Below, piece after piece: positions 33,363 to 43,403 of a DNA stretch of 64,000 bases. How positions within the stretch are numbered: the stretch's first letter is position 1; each line of letters begins with the position of its first letter. Under the pieces are notes generated by a model. That model had not been told where the DNA came from, did no database searches, and saw nothing but the letters and a program-made list of their open reading frames with translations. Made by a program: the position numbers and the translations under genes. The stretch comes from Oscheius dolichura (Eukaryota; Nematoda; Chromadorea; Rhabditida; Rhabditidae): assembly GCA_932521035.1 (NCBI GenBank), contig OW051497.1, positions 6,634,001 to 6,698,000 of the forward strand. Reading direction: 5' to 3'.

Positions 33363-36337
33363 TCAACAGGGAACTTCTTTGTTCAATTTTCTTCTAGATT
33401 CATTTTCCATTAAGTCCACCAAAATATGCGTGAAGAGTTTTTGAAAGCGCACCTTGAGCACTACGTAGTGTTCCAATTGTTGTAACCCGTGCTCTTTCCA
33501 TCGATATTTGACTAAACGGAGGTACTTCACACCACATCTGAACCCAACTATTATTGATGGAAAACGATGAGATTCTTACACGTTGGGAGGATTCCCCTTA
33601 GCTGTTCTGTGCTTTAGCATTGTATATCGGCCAATGTGAAACGGATAACGTGCTATTTGATATCCGGCCATGAGCACCCTCTCTGTCAGGTCGTCGTCTT
33701 CTCCACCCCATCCCCAGTAATCTGTCGAGTATCCATTAACTGATTCAAACTGTTCCGGTGTTATGGCTATAACTCCGCCGAAAAGCGCTTTATATGGTAA
33801 CCTGAATACGAGTTTTTTAACCATTAATCCCAGCGAATATTAACGGTACTGTCAGGGGCCTATAATTGCGTTCACGGGTCCCGCAGCGACGTGAACGACT
33901 ACGTTAGTGTTTTGCGAAAATGTGCTTTATAGAAAACGGAAAATTGGATCAAACTAGGGTCTTTGTTTGTATCAAACTAGGGTATTCGACACAGTTTTGA
34001 CGCTGATTCTGATGGTGCTTTTGGTTTTTTTTTCAAAAATGTTAATTTCACTATTTGTCATTTTGGTCATTTACGTGCACTACAATAACCCTCATAGGTC
34101 CCTGACAGTCCCTTTAAACCAATATAACAAATATGTCGACGTTAATTGGGGTGCAAAAAGATTTGGTATACTTGCGAGATCGGTCAAAATTCTGCTATTT
34201 CTTCCATTTCTTCGCCAGTAGACCCTTTTATATTATTTAGCAGAGAATCATGTTTGTGTATATATACAGTTATAACTCAATAATTTGGGAGGATAATTTG
34301 ATTTGGCTCGGTCGTGCCTCTTTGTTGGCAGCACGTCCAGACGCGCGACCGACCTCTGGAAAACTCGACCAGGCGTTCTCTATTGTGTTCAAATCGGTAT
34401 TTTAAATGGATGACCTGATCAGATTGAAGCGCGAATGGAAACTGACACATATTTAAACTTGTCCACGGCTGGACTCATGTGCCTTGGCTGAACAGGACAA
34501 TAGTAGAGATTCCTATCGTCCTCTGGAACAAGATCCACATCATGAAATATGAAACATTCCCAGGGATAGAGTTTTTTGGCTTCAATGTAGGCAACATTCA
34601 TTAGCTGAAATCTAATTAATTTACGAGGCTATGGTGTCTGTGTGTGTGTTAACATTTCGATCCGAACGTCGGGGGTTCGATCCCCGGAATGGTCAAATGT
34701 TTTTGCTTTTTGTCCTGAGTATTCTGAAGTGTAGTCGCATGTTTTCCGTGCGGGGTCCGTTCGTGGTGGGACCTCCGACTATTTGTACTTTTCTGCAGAA
34801 ATGAGCTCCGGATTTTTGCTTTTTTGCTTTATGTTTTTTATGCTCTAGGATGCTTCTCTTATCAAATTCAACCAAATTGAAGTGTTTTTCGCTGTGGGAC
34901 CCATTCGTGGTGGGACCCCAGACCAGCTATAGAGAGTTCGGTTCCTCTTTTGACCAACTTCATTTGCTTTATCTATTTAGCGTTTTTGATTGTTCCTAAA
35001 ATGTTTTCGCTGGGGGATCCGTTCGTGGTGGGACCACAATCGAGAGGTTGAGGGTTCGGCTCTTCCTTCGGTCAATGCCTTTTGTTTTGTCTACATCGCA
35101 TTTTTGTATTGTTGCAAAATTTTTTTCGCTGCGAGAGTGTGGTTCTACGGGTGAGAGAGATTCTACGGAGGGGGACCCAACGGGAGGGCAGACTCTATGG
35201 AGGGAGGATTCTACGGGTGAGAGGGACGTGGGGGAAGGGGGAAATGGCCGGACTCTATGGAAGTTTCTGTTTTGAGGTCCTAGATTTTTTCCCAAGTCTT
35301 CCTGAAGTATTTTTCGCTATGGGACCCGTTCGTAGTGGGGCCCCAATCGAGAGGTCAAAGGTTCGGTTCCTCCTTTGGTCAATTTCTTTTGTTTTCTTAT
35401 TTTTCAAGGAATGGGGAACAGGGAGGGTGAGGGATATTCGAAGTACGGTGGAAGGACACTGAGAAGGCGACGAGCTCCTTGGGGAATAGTGGAATGGGCC
35501 GGATGGGGATAGGGGGAAGAGCGGAAGGGACTGGACGTGGAAGGTAACCTCTAGCCCCCGAAGGGGGCGCCCAGCTGAAGACCCCCGCAGGGGGGTCGAA
35601 ACGGCTGGTTATAGAATTAAGACTGTAATGGAAACAGTTTTATCTTTCACTTGTTTGTCGTTTGGACAGTAACATCCCAAACTCTTACCTTTGCCTTGTT
35701 CATCCGCTGATTCCTAATCTGTTCTACAACAATAACAGCATAATCTAGCTGTTGTTTTTGGAGAAGCTTGTGAAGATGGCCTATCAAAACTTTCAAATGA
35801 GTTTCTCGGTCTCGAAAGGGAATAACTATAGCTACCTAAAAGAGTTCTTTTTTGTTTCAGCCACCTACCTTATGCCTTGCTTTACAGTGTCGAGGAAACC
35901 ATCTGCCTCCTGCTAATAGAGTTGGATACCGCTGTTCGGTAACATTAAACTCGTGTGGGTAAACGTCTATTCTGAAATAAAAACTGAATTAGAACTTGTA
36001 CGTTTGACTCACGGCATTGTTCCGTTGAGGTTCGGTGGGATTTCCGAACAAAGAGGAAGATTTGGCGGTTGTGAAGCGAACTTCCAGTTGCCTTGGCCCC
36101 TTCCATTAAGAGAATCAACCATCTCCTCGTCTATGGGTTTTTTAGATACCTGTTGAAGAACACAGGGCATTGGGTCTTGTGTGCAAGGGTCTTCTCCAGA
36201 AGACAGAACCTCTAAGAAAATATAAACATGGAACGGTCCTTACCCATTTTTGCCAGTATAGAAATGATTAAATACGACATACCAATTACTAAATATAGAT
36301 GCATCGCTATTTTAAGAGCACGCGAAGACGGAAGCAT
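33363..36337 (-). CDS. GT7 beta-1,4-galactosyltransferase-like enzyme
   Basis: Golgi type II transferase of the beta-1,4-galactosyl/N-acetylgalactosaminyl/xylosylprotein family (Caenorhabditis bre-4 and sqv-3 relatives). It has an N-terminal anchor (MHLYLVIGMSYLIISILA) and a stem with PLCSEIPPNL. The catalytic domain has the family order: GGRWFPRHC...KVAIVIPFRDRETHL, QQLDYAVIVVEQ, MNVAYIEAKK, CFIFHDVDLVPEDDRNLYYC (DVD metal motif), PRHMSPAVDKF, then GGVIAITPEQFESVNGYS and WGWGGEDDDL (WGWGGEDDD motif), HRTAKGNPPN, and a last exon with LQQLEHYVVLKVRFQKLFTH. All expected motifs are present, so it should be active. Start ATG 36337; stop 33363. Two introns carry repeats: a TTAA-flanked element at 33842-34118 and a repeat array at 34640-35620. 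Confidence 0.9.
33842..34118. mobile_element. TTAA-flanked inverted-repeat element (piggyBac-like MITE)
   Basis: Left end TTAACGGTACTGTCAGGGGC and right end (reverse complement) TTTAAAGGGACTGTCAGGGA form imperfect terminal inverted repeats of about 25 bases, each starting in a TTAA-containing context. The interior is AT-rich and non-coding. The ends resemble those of the element at 39803-40555, suggesting one family. It lies in an intron of the GT7 gene. Confidence 0.6.
34640..35400. repeat. diverged tandem-like repeat array with B-box-like motifs, inside a GT7 intron
   Basis: A unit beginning TTTTCGCTGNGGGACCCGTT then CGTGGTGGGACC recurs near 34741, 34888, 35002 and 35308. It is followed by GAGAGGTNNNNGGTTCGGNT, CCTCCTTTGGTCAA and a T-rich stretch. 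At 34668-34690 the more intact GGGGGTTCGATCCCCGG looks like a tRNA T-arm (pol III B box). The later units carry degenerate versions of the same TTCG motif. Unit length is about 115-300 bases. Confidence 0.65.
35548..35620. other. two adjacent GC-rich hairpins, ribozyme-like motif
   Basis: AGCCCCCGAAGGGGGC is followed by CCAGCTGAAGACCCCC, GCAG, GGGGGTCGAAAC, GGCTGG. The second part has CTGAAGA, a strong CCCCC/GGGGG stem and GAAAC, the arrangement of conserved boxes in hammerhead ribozymes (CUGANGA...GAAA), closed by CCAGC/GCTGG pairing. Two extra bases before GAAAC make the core imperfect. Similar motifs mark the ends of some retroelements. Confidence 0.45.
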
Positions 36338-36955
36338 GATGAATTACCAGAAGAGTTTTTAGGACGCTTTGTAAGCAATACGAAAGAAAGATGGTCGCAT
36401 TAGATAACTTACTGAAATCTCAGAAATGTGGAGCGGATTGAATTTCATGGATAACGGGGTTATCGAAAAAGGCAATTGATGACAATATTTGTGGTTTTGA
36501 GACGTAGAATAAAGATTAGAGAATTTAAGAAATTGCGTCTCGCCAAAAGCCACCAAATGGGGGGACACTGAATAGTTCAGACGCCTTGGGTCCAGTGAAC
36601 GAAAAAAGATCTCTGAGCGTCCTAGTAAGCTGCCAGCTTACGTCTTTTTTCAAAAAAAAAAGCAAAGATATGTAATATATCTATACGAGTTTGCCGATAT
36701 TATGAATTCGATGCGCTTTAATTAGAAAGTAACACGGGATTGAACAAAACGGCCCTTTGAACTTACCAACCCAATAATAAGCTGAATAGGTGCATTCACT
36801 TTCACGTTCAAATTTTTTCACTTGTAAGTGTTTTCAAAAAGTTTCTCTTTTGTTTTTCTCACCTTCGGAGTCAGCGAACATTGAGAGCGATGATCGCCTC
36901 AAGATAATGTTGACCCAGTTACTGTCGCCTGTTCTGATCCTCTTTCTGTTTTCAT
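36338..36955. other. divergent spacer
   Basis: Intergenic sequence between the GT7 start (-) and the first DUF268 start (+), so it should hold two promoters. No gene was recognised. Confidence 0.5.
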
Positions 36956-38520
36956 ATGAAGACTAAACACTCCGTTGTGCTCAATCTTGGAGGGGCCTTC
37001 CCACAGTCGAGGTGTTTTCTTCTACAGGTCACAGCTGCTGTTCTACTGACTATTGTATTACTATCACATATAAATGGAACAAAAGAAGAGGATCCGTTCG
37101 ATTTTGAGGCGCACTGTCAAATGTGGCTCGAAGAATTTGAGTAGGCTTCTGAATCTTTTAAAGGGAGAGCGCAGGGTATTTCGAATTTGCAGGAATCGTT
37201 ACACAATTCAACATCCTGGCATCGGCCCGGGTGTGTACACCCTTATACTTTTACGTGTTTTTGACTATTTAGTATTCCAAGTAAAGCAAAATCATCATAA
37301 GTTTATCTGAAAATTAAAACTATTGAAATTTACTTTTGAAATTTTGCGTGTAAGAAGATTACGCGCATTCGTTGGCGCTCGTTGCCAATCGCACAGTTCA
37401 CCACAAACAGGTGTAATCTTCTATTCAGACCCCCGTTTGACACCGACTTAGGAGCGAAAAGTTATGATGATGTTGATAAGGATATCTTTATCCCTTTAGG
37501 ATATAAAATGAAAGAGAGATCTATTGTCCCCACCTTAGACTACACGGAACCGTTAAACTGCTCCGCAGTAAGGGACGAGCATCCATTTGCAAAATATTAT
37601 AGGTCTTTGAATCTTTTTCGGAGTCACGTAAAACGTTGAGCGAATCAACTGCTCTGCCGGACGAGGTGCCATGGAAACTGAAGGGGCAATATCTTTTGAA
37701 CGGTTATGCACATTTGATAAAGGTTTGAAAATGTACGTGTAAAGGAAGTTTTGTCTTAGGCTCATAAGAATGAGCGACCATCACTCACTGACAAATCAGT
37801 GAATAGACTGCTGCATCATCCTATGAAACAAATAGGCATGGCAACCAATAACTCTGTTCGGGAAGGTAGTTTTTTTCTGAGACAACAAGTAAAAATCTTT
37901 ACAAGCACTCCGCTTCACAGTGAAATCATGTGGCATGGAAGGTAAGAAAGGAATCACCATCGATCCTCAATCTTCTTCTGTATACAAACTAAATAGAGAG
38001 TAGGATGAGACTTTACTTTATAAAAATCAACGTTAGGCATGCCAGTCAATACGATTTCGTTGTTTCTTTTTCGGAACACAGTAGGCTTGGAAGATATGAA
38101 GACGTTTTAAACCCCAACAGTGACTTGCATGAGGCACAAAATGTTTTATGTCTTCTAAAGTCAGGAGGTAAGTGACTGTGAAAGCATGAGGAGCGGCTAT
38201 TTCGGATATTTTCCTCGTCATTACGAGTTCAGGTCTCTTCTTTGTTAGTATCCATATTGGGTGGGATATCCTGCATTGGAACTTGCACAGAATTTATGGT
38301 AGAGTTCGCCTAGCATTATTTACTGCAGGTAAACTGTACTCACAACATTCAGATGTCTATTTGAGGGTTTGATATAGTCGATGTGTTTTACCGTGGCCAG
38401 AAAGTGGAACTGAATATGGATTGGTTTTACAAACCGCAAGATATTGAAAGGAATGCCAAAATTAATTATGGCGAAGGAAGCCTTTGGAAGCAGGCAGTAT
38501 TTATCCTCAAAAAGCGGTAA
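36956..38520 (+). CDS. DUF268-family protein, copy 1
   Basis: Member of the nematode family known as DUF268, function undescribed to my knowledge. N-terminal signal anchor (VTAAVLLTIVLLSHINGT). Then DPFDFEAHCQMWLEEFE, joined over a 288-base intron (37141-37428) to PPFDTDLGAKSYDDVDKDIF, LGYKMKERSIVP, LNCSAVRDEHPF, and WKLKGQYLLNGYAHLIK. The predicted catalytic-like part reads QYDFVVSFSEHSRLGRYEDV, LNPNSDLHEAQNVLCLLKSG, DILHWNLHRIYGRVRLALF, GFDIVDVFYRGQKVELNMDW and ends VFILKKR. A 37-base intron (GTAAAC...TTTGAG) separates LFTA from GFDIV, at the same place as in copy 4. The central block that would hold the GSxxPWxExxxxxxGA motif of the other copies is strongly diverged here (KQIGMATNNSVRE). 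It converges on copy 2. Confidence 0.82.
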
Positions 38521-38992
38521 TCGTCTCGTAACCAAGGCCGGCCGTTAAGAATCAAAAAGGTTATTTTATCTCACTTTAGCAATAAAGCTCTCAAACGTGT
38601 TTTCCCGAAGTTTCGACTGCTAAATCTTTACTTGTGTATACGTTTTCCGAAAACCAGAATTTCTGGACCTTTGGTTTTGTAGGAATGTGCACATGGAACT
38701 ATTCGAAACCCGAAGGCCACATCCGGTATCCGATTCGGAATCCTGCTGTCGACGTCCAAAATGGAACATCCAAAACTTTGGGATGGTAAAATGAAATTCG
38801 GTATCCGGTTCCTAATTTTCTGGACGACAATAATCACCGTCGGTTCATCACCGATTGCAACGCAATGCCAATGCACTAGTACACGAGAGCCAGTCTTCTC
38901 GCTCCATCTTTCAGAACGATTGCCCGGCTCTTCTTCCGAAAAGGCATTAAAGTAGATATACATTCATATTTATTAGAGCGTAAAAAATACGA
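38521..38992. other. convergent spacer between DUF268 copies 1 and 2
   Basis: 472 bases between two convergent stops. Both strands are open for long stretches (38628-38963), but no family is recognised. Both 3-prime UTRs must lie here. Confidence 0.45.
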
Positions 38993-41181
38993 TTAAAAAT
39001 GAGCAATTGTACTGTGCCGTTTCCTCAATACAACGACTACCCATTTATGATCCCCTGGAGTTGAGGTCTTTTCAAAGAGGTCGTAGTCAACTGGTATTTC
39101 ATTATCATAATGAAATATTGCGATCAGATCCCAAGCTGGAAATGTCGAATAAGATAAAGCAAATCTGACTGTACCAGCAGCGATCATGCTGAGACGTAGT
39201 CGACCATAAATTCTTTGAGTGTTCCATATTACCGTATCCCAGCCGATAGGAACACCGAGGAAGAGAATCCCTGAAAAGAGTTTTATCTTAGTTATGTCAA
39301 TTCAAAAACCCTTATTCTTTAACATACAGTACATTTTCTGTATTTCCAATATGTCTCCATTGGGATTGAATGGATCCACTCTCCCAAATCCCATGTTTTC
39401 TATAGAAACGTAAGCGGCAAACTCGAAGCTGTTGAGATACCTGGGTATTTTGTTTCATCATTTGTTTTATCATTTGCTTATAGTAATTGTGTTTGCACAG
39501 AAATTCTTACGTATGGTATCGTTGTGCCATCTCAAACGAGTCCACATATTGCACATAGCAGTAATTTTCGATAGTTATGTTGACTGGTCCTGTTCTAATC
39601 AACTATATGAAAAGGATCTTTGAAAGTGGAATGGATATGAACCTTAGCAGCCCCTGCGTGAAGAGCGATAGCCTCAATCCATGGCTGTTTCGAAGAGCCA
39701 GAAACAAGACCAGTTTTCCCTTTTAAGCCGACAGTTTCCATGGCATGAAGCATTGCTTCTGAAAAAAAATTATAAAACATTTACTGATTCTTCAAAAAAA
39801 TATTAAAGGAACAGTCAGGGAGTTTTTCGACCAGGTCTCAGAAAATAGAGAATTTTTCGCTGATCATGATGCACTATTTTATAAATCATAAAAATGTCAA
39901 AATAAGGAGAAAAATGCTTTCAAAGTGCTCGAATATCGACCAACGTCAGCATCCCAAGTTACGGACGTCAGCACGCCGGTGCCCGGGAAGAGCGTTTTTT
40001 CAAAATTTGGTCAGCATTCGTCAGCATTTTGATGATTTATCGCTATTTTTATCGTTTCTTTTCATTTTTTCCACATTTTAAACGATCCCTACAGTCCGTC
40101 TCATAATTATAGGGACACTCAAAAATTGGCATAGCCAACAAAAAATTTCCGAAGAAAGTGGCCTAACTGGTGGGTACAAGCACTCCCTTGGTTTTTACCG
40201 CTCTGATTTCCCTCATAAACTGGTGTTTTGAGGGTGTCCCTATAATTATGAGACAGTGGAATTTTAGCCATTTTTACCAAAATGACGATTACGCGCGGGT
40301 GTCTTGGGGAAAACAACTCACAATTGGAAGACTGGGGTTATTGACCACGGCGAATTGAATGGTATCAACATCAACCGCGCTTTCCCTCAAAAAAATAGAG
40401 AAAGGCCAAATTTTTGAGTGTCCCTATAATTATGAGACGGACTGTATATGTACACCAAAGGTAAATATAATGAAAACAGTGAAATATGAATAAATCGAAA
40501 AACAATTTTTTTTTCTGTATACGGTAGCTGAAAAACTCCCTGACTGTTCCTTTAACCTTTCTGCCCTTCATGTTCCTCATATTTATAGGTTTTTTTCGAA
40601 AAAATTTCTTCTATTTGTTCTATAGTCCACGTTATGGGAGTCCTCTCGTATTTCTTATTGTCAGTGTTCTAAAAAGGCTTACTACATACTATTCAGAAAA
40701 AATTTTCTTACCTCCAAAAGTTGTATAAGACCGTTTTTGGTAAACATATCCATCACTCCTCTGGGCAACTTCGTAGGGACGGCCCGATTGTAGCCGTATT
40801 GCAAGTTTCGGGCCAGCCATTCAGACATTACCTAAACACAGAAATCTCTAGACGACGGCGAGCTGTCTGCCTGACATGGCTACAGTTGGGCAAGTCGAGA
40901 TATTCCAGTGCTGGAATCACATTATACTCTCTTAACCAAAATCCGGACGGACGGAATATCGTCTGATCCAATTCTTCCTTTCCCATAACACCCCATGTTG
41001 TTCGAATTGGTAGTCTAAAACGGACGGTACAGGATGTAATTTTTGAGTGAAGGCTACATTTCATCTTCGTTTATCCGCCTACGTGGGGGAATGTGTCGTT
41101 GAATGAAGAACCTAAGGACTATGCGCAAAAAAACATGATCTATTACCAATACATGAAGACAACAACTAACGTAGTTGTCAT
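38993..41181 (-). CDS. DUF268-family protein, copy 2
   Basis: Second DUF268 paralog. The N-terminal exon MTTTLVVVFMYW is joined to FFIQRHIPPRRRINEDEM, giving a short anchor and basic tail. Next: TIFRPSGFWLREYNVIPAL, LPNCSHVR, EWLARNLQYG, TKLPRGVMDMFTKNGLIQLL, ITWTIEQIEEIFSKKTYKY, then AMLHAMETVGLKGKTGLVSG and SSKQPWIEAIALHAGAAKV (glycine-loop-like), FEFAAYVSIENMGFGRVDPF, NPNGDILEIQKMYCMLKNKG, ILFLGVPIGWDTVIWNTQRI and YGRLRLSMIAAG, ending KWVVVVLRKRHSTIAHF. All blocks are present and open, so it is probably functional. The catalytic-like EH of copy 4 is EN here. The intron between EEHEGQK and EAMLHAM is swollen to about 790 bases by a transposon whose flanking TTAA overlaps the donor site. Confidence 0.82.
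39803..40555. mobile_element. TTAA-flanked inverted-repeat element (piggyBac-like MITE) in a DUF268 intron
   Basis: TTAA then AGGAACAGTCAGGGAGTTTT (39807 on) is matched by AAAACTCCCTGACTGTTCCT then TTAA (ending 40555). TTAA duplications with 20-plus-base inverted ends are typical of piggyBac-type insertions. The interior holds no transposase and is itself interrupted by a Tc1/mariner-type element. The splice donor of the host intron on the minus strand (AG/GTTAAAG) uses the flanking TTAA. Confidence 0.8.
40092..40444. mobile_element. Tc1/mariner-type MITE nested in the TTAA element
   Basis: Begins CAGTCCGTCTCATAATTATA then GGGACACTCAAAAATT and ends with the reverse complement, flanked by TA on both sides (40090-40091, 40445-40446), as expected of Tc1/mariner insertion. 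An extra internal copy of the end (GTGTCCCTATAATTATGAGA near 40231) suggests an internal rearrangement. At 353 bases with no transposase it is non-autonomous. Confidence 0.8.
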
Positions 41182-41526
41182 AATTGAGCCTATATGATGA
41201 GAAAGAGCCACATAAACACTTTTTTTGTTCTGCGAGGAAATACATGACGTTACCATTGATTTGCTTAATATAAATGAGGATACAAAACAAGAGAGAAAAG
41301 CTGGACGAAATCGTAATATAAAATAATTTAGTCTATGCAAAGTATAACGAATGTCATATTGCGAATGCTCGCTGTTACGGGTCAAATCGTTCCGCCCAGC
41401 ACTGGTACAAGATGTTCTGTCATGATTAGAAATTGGGGAAAGCGTTCCATTTCGCGGTAGATATCGTCAAATCCTCTTTCATAGTTCGTAAACTTTGACT
41501 CTTTCCGTTTACTGCAATTTTAGATA

Positions 41527-43010
41527 ATGGAGTGGTTCAAAGTGAAACCCTGGTTTTTTAACTTGAAAAAGTTATTCAACTTTGTCGCCCTTGTGTTCTT
41601 CGTCTTAATATTGACCAAAATATTTGTTTTTCTTTACAAAGAAGCTTTCTCGCCTGAGGTTGGGTTCTTGAGGCGAGAGGAAGAAAGTCAAATGAAAACA
41701 AACTATCACTTTATTGGAACGGCTCGGAATAAAAGAGCGCGAGCAATCTAATTTATACTCATCAAGTAATAATTGTATACACATTATGAGCCGCGTCAAA
41801 CAACTTAAAAAACACAGCTGCTCATTTGTTAGTCCTCTTCCGGCAAGGCCTCATCTACCCAACCAGGTAAAAAAAGCTCTTTTTTAAGTTCTCTTTGAAG
41901 CAGCGTTCTAACTTATTTAAAAATACTAGACAGGAAAAATGGGTTCTTCCATACAAGTGAGACATCTAAGTTCTTTCTAAGGTGCCGATTTTAGACCTGA
42001 TCTAGAAACGCCATTTGGATTGAAGACTTATGAAGAATATGAAGACGATATCTTGGCTCCTATGGGCATGAGTTTCCATAAAAAACACTTTCTTCCTGTG
42101 GTGAAAACAAAACAATTGGATAACTGTAAAAAGGCAACTTTCTGGAGAATGAAAAAAAGCAGGTTTCTAGCTATTTGCCCTACAAATGACCACTGGGAAT
42201 CAATCTCTTAGAAATATACCTTTTACCATGAAATGGCAGTACACATTGAACGGATATGTTTCTTTAGTTGAGGTACAGTACGCTCTACAAATAAACGGAT
42301 CGCTAGATTTAGGACTTCAAATCGGGGCATTATCTCGATGAGAAAACTCTCGATATAGAAAGTTTGGAAAATGCGCTACGCTCTATCCCGGTAAGGAATA
42401 AGAAGGGTCTAATTTATGGAATAGCTGCACCTACAATTGAGACCCTTTTGAAGCATTTGTCAGCATCGGCGGTAACTAACGGAAAGACAAGTTGAAAACA
42501 CATTTGCAGGATGTTGTAGATCTGGTGAACATATCTCAATTAACGTTTACTCCTCCTATTCAACAAGATGAACTGTAAGAACTATTTCTATCCGTAGTTA
42601 CAAATCTTATTAAAAGGGAAATATCAAACTATGACTTTCTCATCAGCCTCAGCTACCTTGAAAATATTGGGTTTGGCAATCATGGAGAGCAAATGGATCC
42701 AGAATTGGATTTAAAGGAGATCCAGAAAATGAGATGTCTTTTAAAAGATGACGGTAATTACAGATTGCTAACTCGTTGCGCCTATCTTACAGGTTATTTA
42801 TTTGTCTCCGTCCCCATAGGCCAAGATATTGTTCAATGGAATCAGAAGAGAATCTATGGCCGAATTCGCCTCCCCCTGCTCATTGCCGATTATGAGATAT
42901 TAGAAGCGTACTATAACGGCAGTGCTCTTCCACTGACACCCGAAGTCCTCAAAAATGCTGTGATTACCAATAACTTCGAGAACACATTGTTGGTTTTAAA
43001 AAAAGTTTAA
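41527..43010 (+). CDS. DUF268-family protein, copy 3
   Basis: Third DUF268 paralog. Start MEWFKVKPWFFNLKKLFNF with a following hydrophobic anchor (ALVFFVLILTKIFVFLY). Then DLETPFGLKTYEEYEDDILA, PMGMSFHKKHFLPVV, WQYTLNGYVSLVE, SIPVRNKKGLIYGIAAPTIE in the glycine-loop position, NISQLTFTPPIQQDE, DFLISLSYLENIGFGNHGEQ, MDPELDLKEIQKMRCLLKDD, FVSVPIGQDIVQWNQKRIYG and RIRLPLLIADYEILEAY. It ends FENTLLVLKKV at 43010. All exons are open and joined by short introns. It keeps the fold-like framework, but the motif GS/SGSxxPW of copies 2 and 4 is IYGIAAPT and EH is EN, so its activity may differ. Confidence 0.82.
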
Positions 43011-43403
43011 GTTTTGATATTTCTTCATTGTGATATATCTTGTTCACCAGAGCTTGACATGTTCAATAAGCAGAAACAAAAGCACTAGCAACAAAAAAAT
43101 AGAAAAGCATGTTAAAAATATCCAGAAATCGACGAAAATAGTATAGAAACAAATATGAATGTGCGGCCTTTAGCGCCACTTATTTCAGTAAATTCTAACA
43201 CTTTGAACGCATTAATTTCCTTATTCTGATATTTTTATGAAAAAAATTTGTGCATGATGATCAGCAACCAAAGCTCTATAAAATGAGACCAAGTTGTAAA
43301 AGTCGTCAGAGCCCCTTGAACCGCTTGCCATTACGATGGAATTGACCTCCTATAGGCTAGACCCATTTCAAACAATGGCAATTTACATTTTAATTGACAT
43401 AAT
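43011..43403. other. convergent spacer
   Basis: AT-rich 3-prime sequence between DUF268 copy 3 (+) and GT14 copy 2 (-). No gene seen. Confidence 0.5.

Noticed and set aside
34668-34690. tRNA gene suggested by GGGGGTTCGATCCCCGG
   Set aside because: No acceptor stem, D-arm or anticodon arm upstream; it fits better as a B-box-like part of the repeat array.
35048-35462. Two overlapping plus-strand open frames of 75 and 126 codons
   Set aside because: They run through diverged repeat units inside a GT7 intron and have no protein-like motifs.
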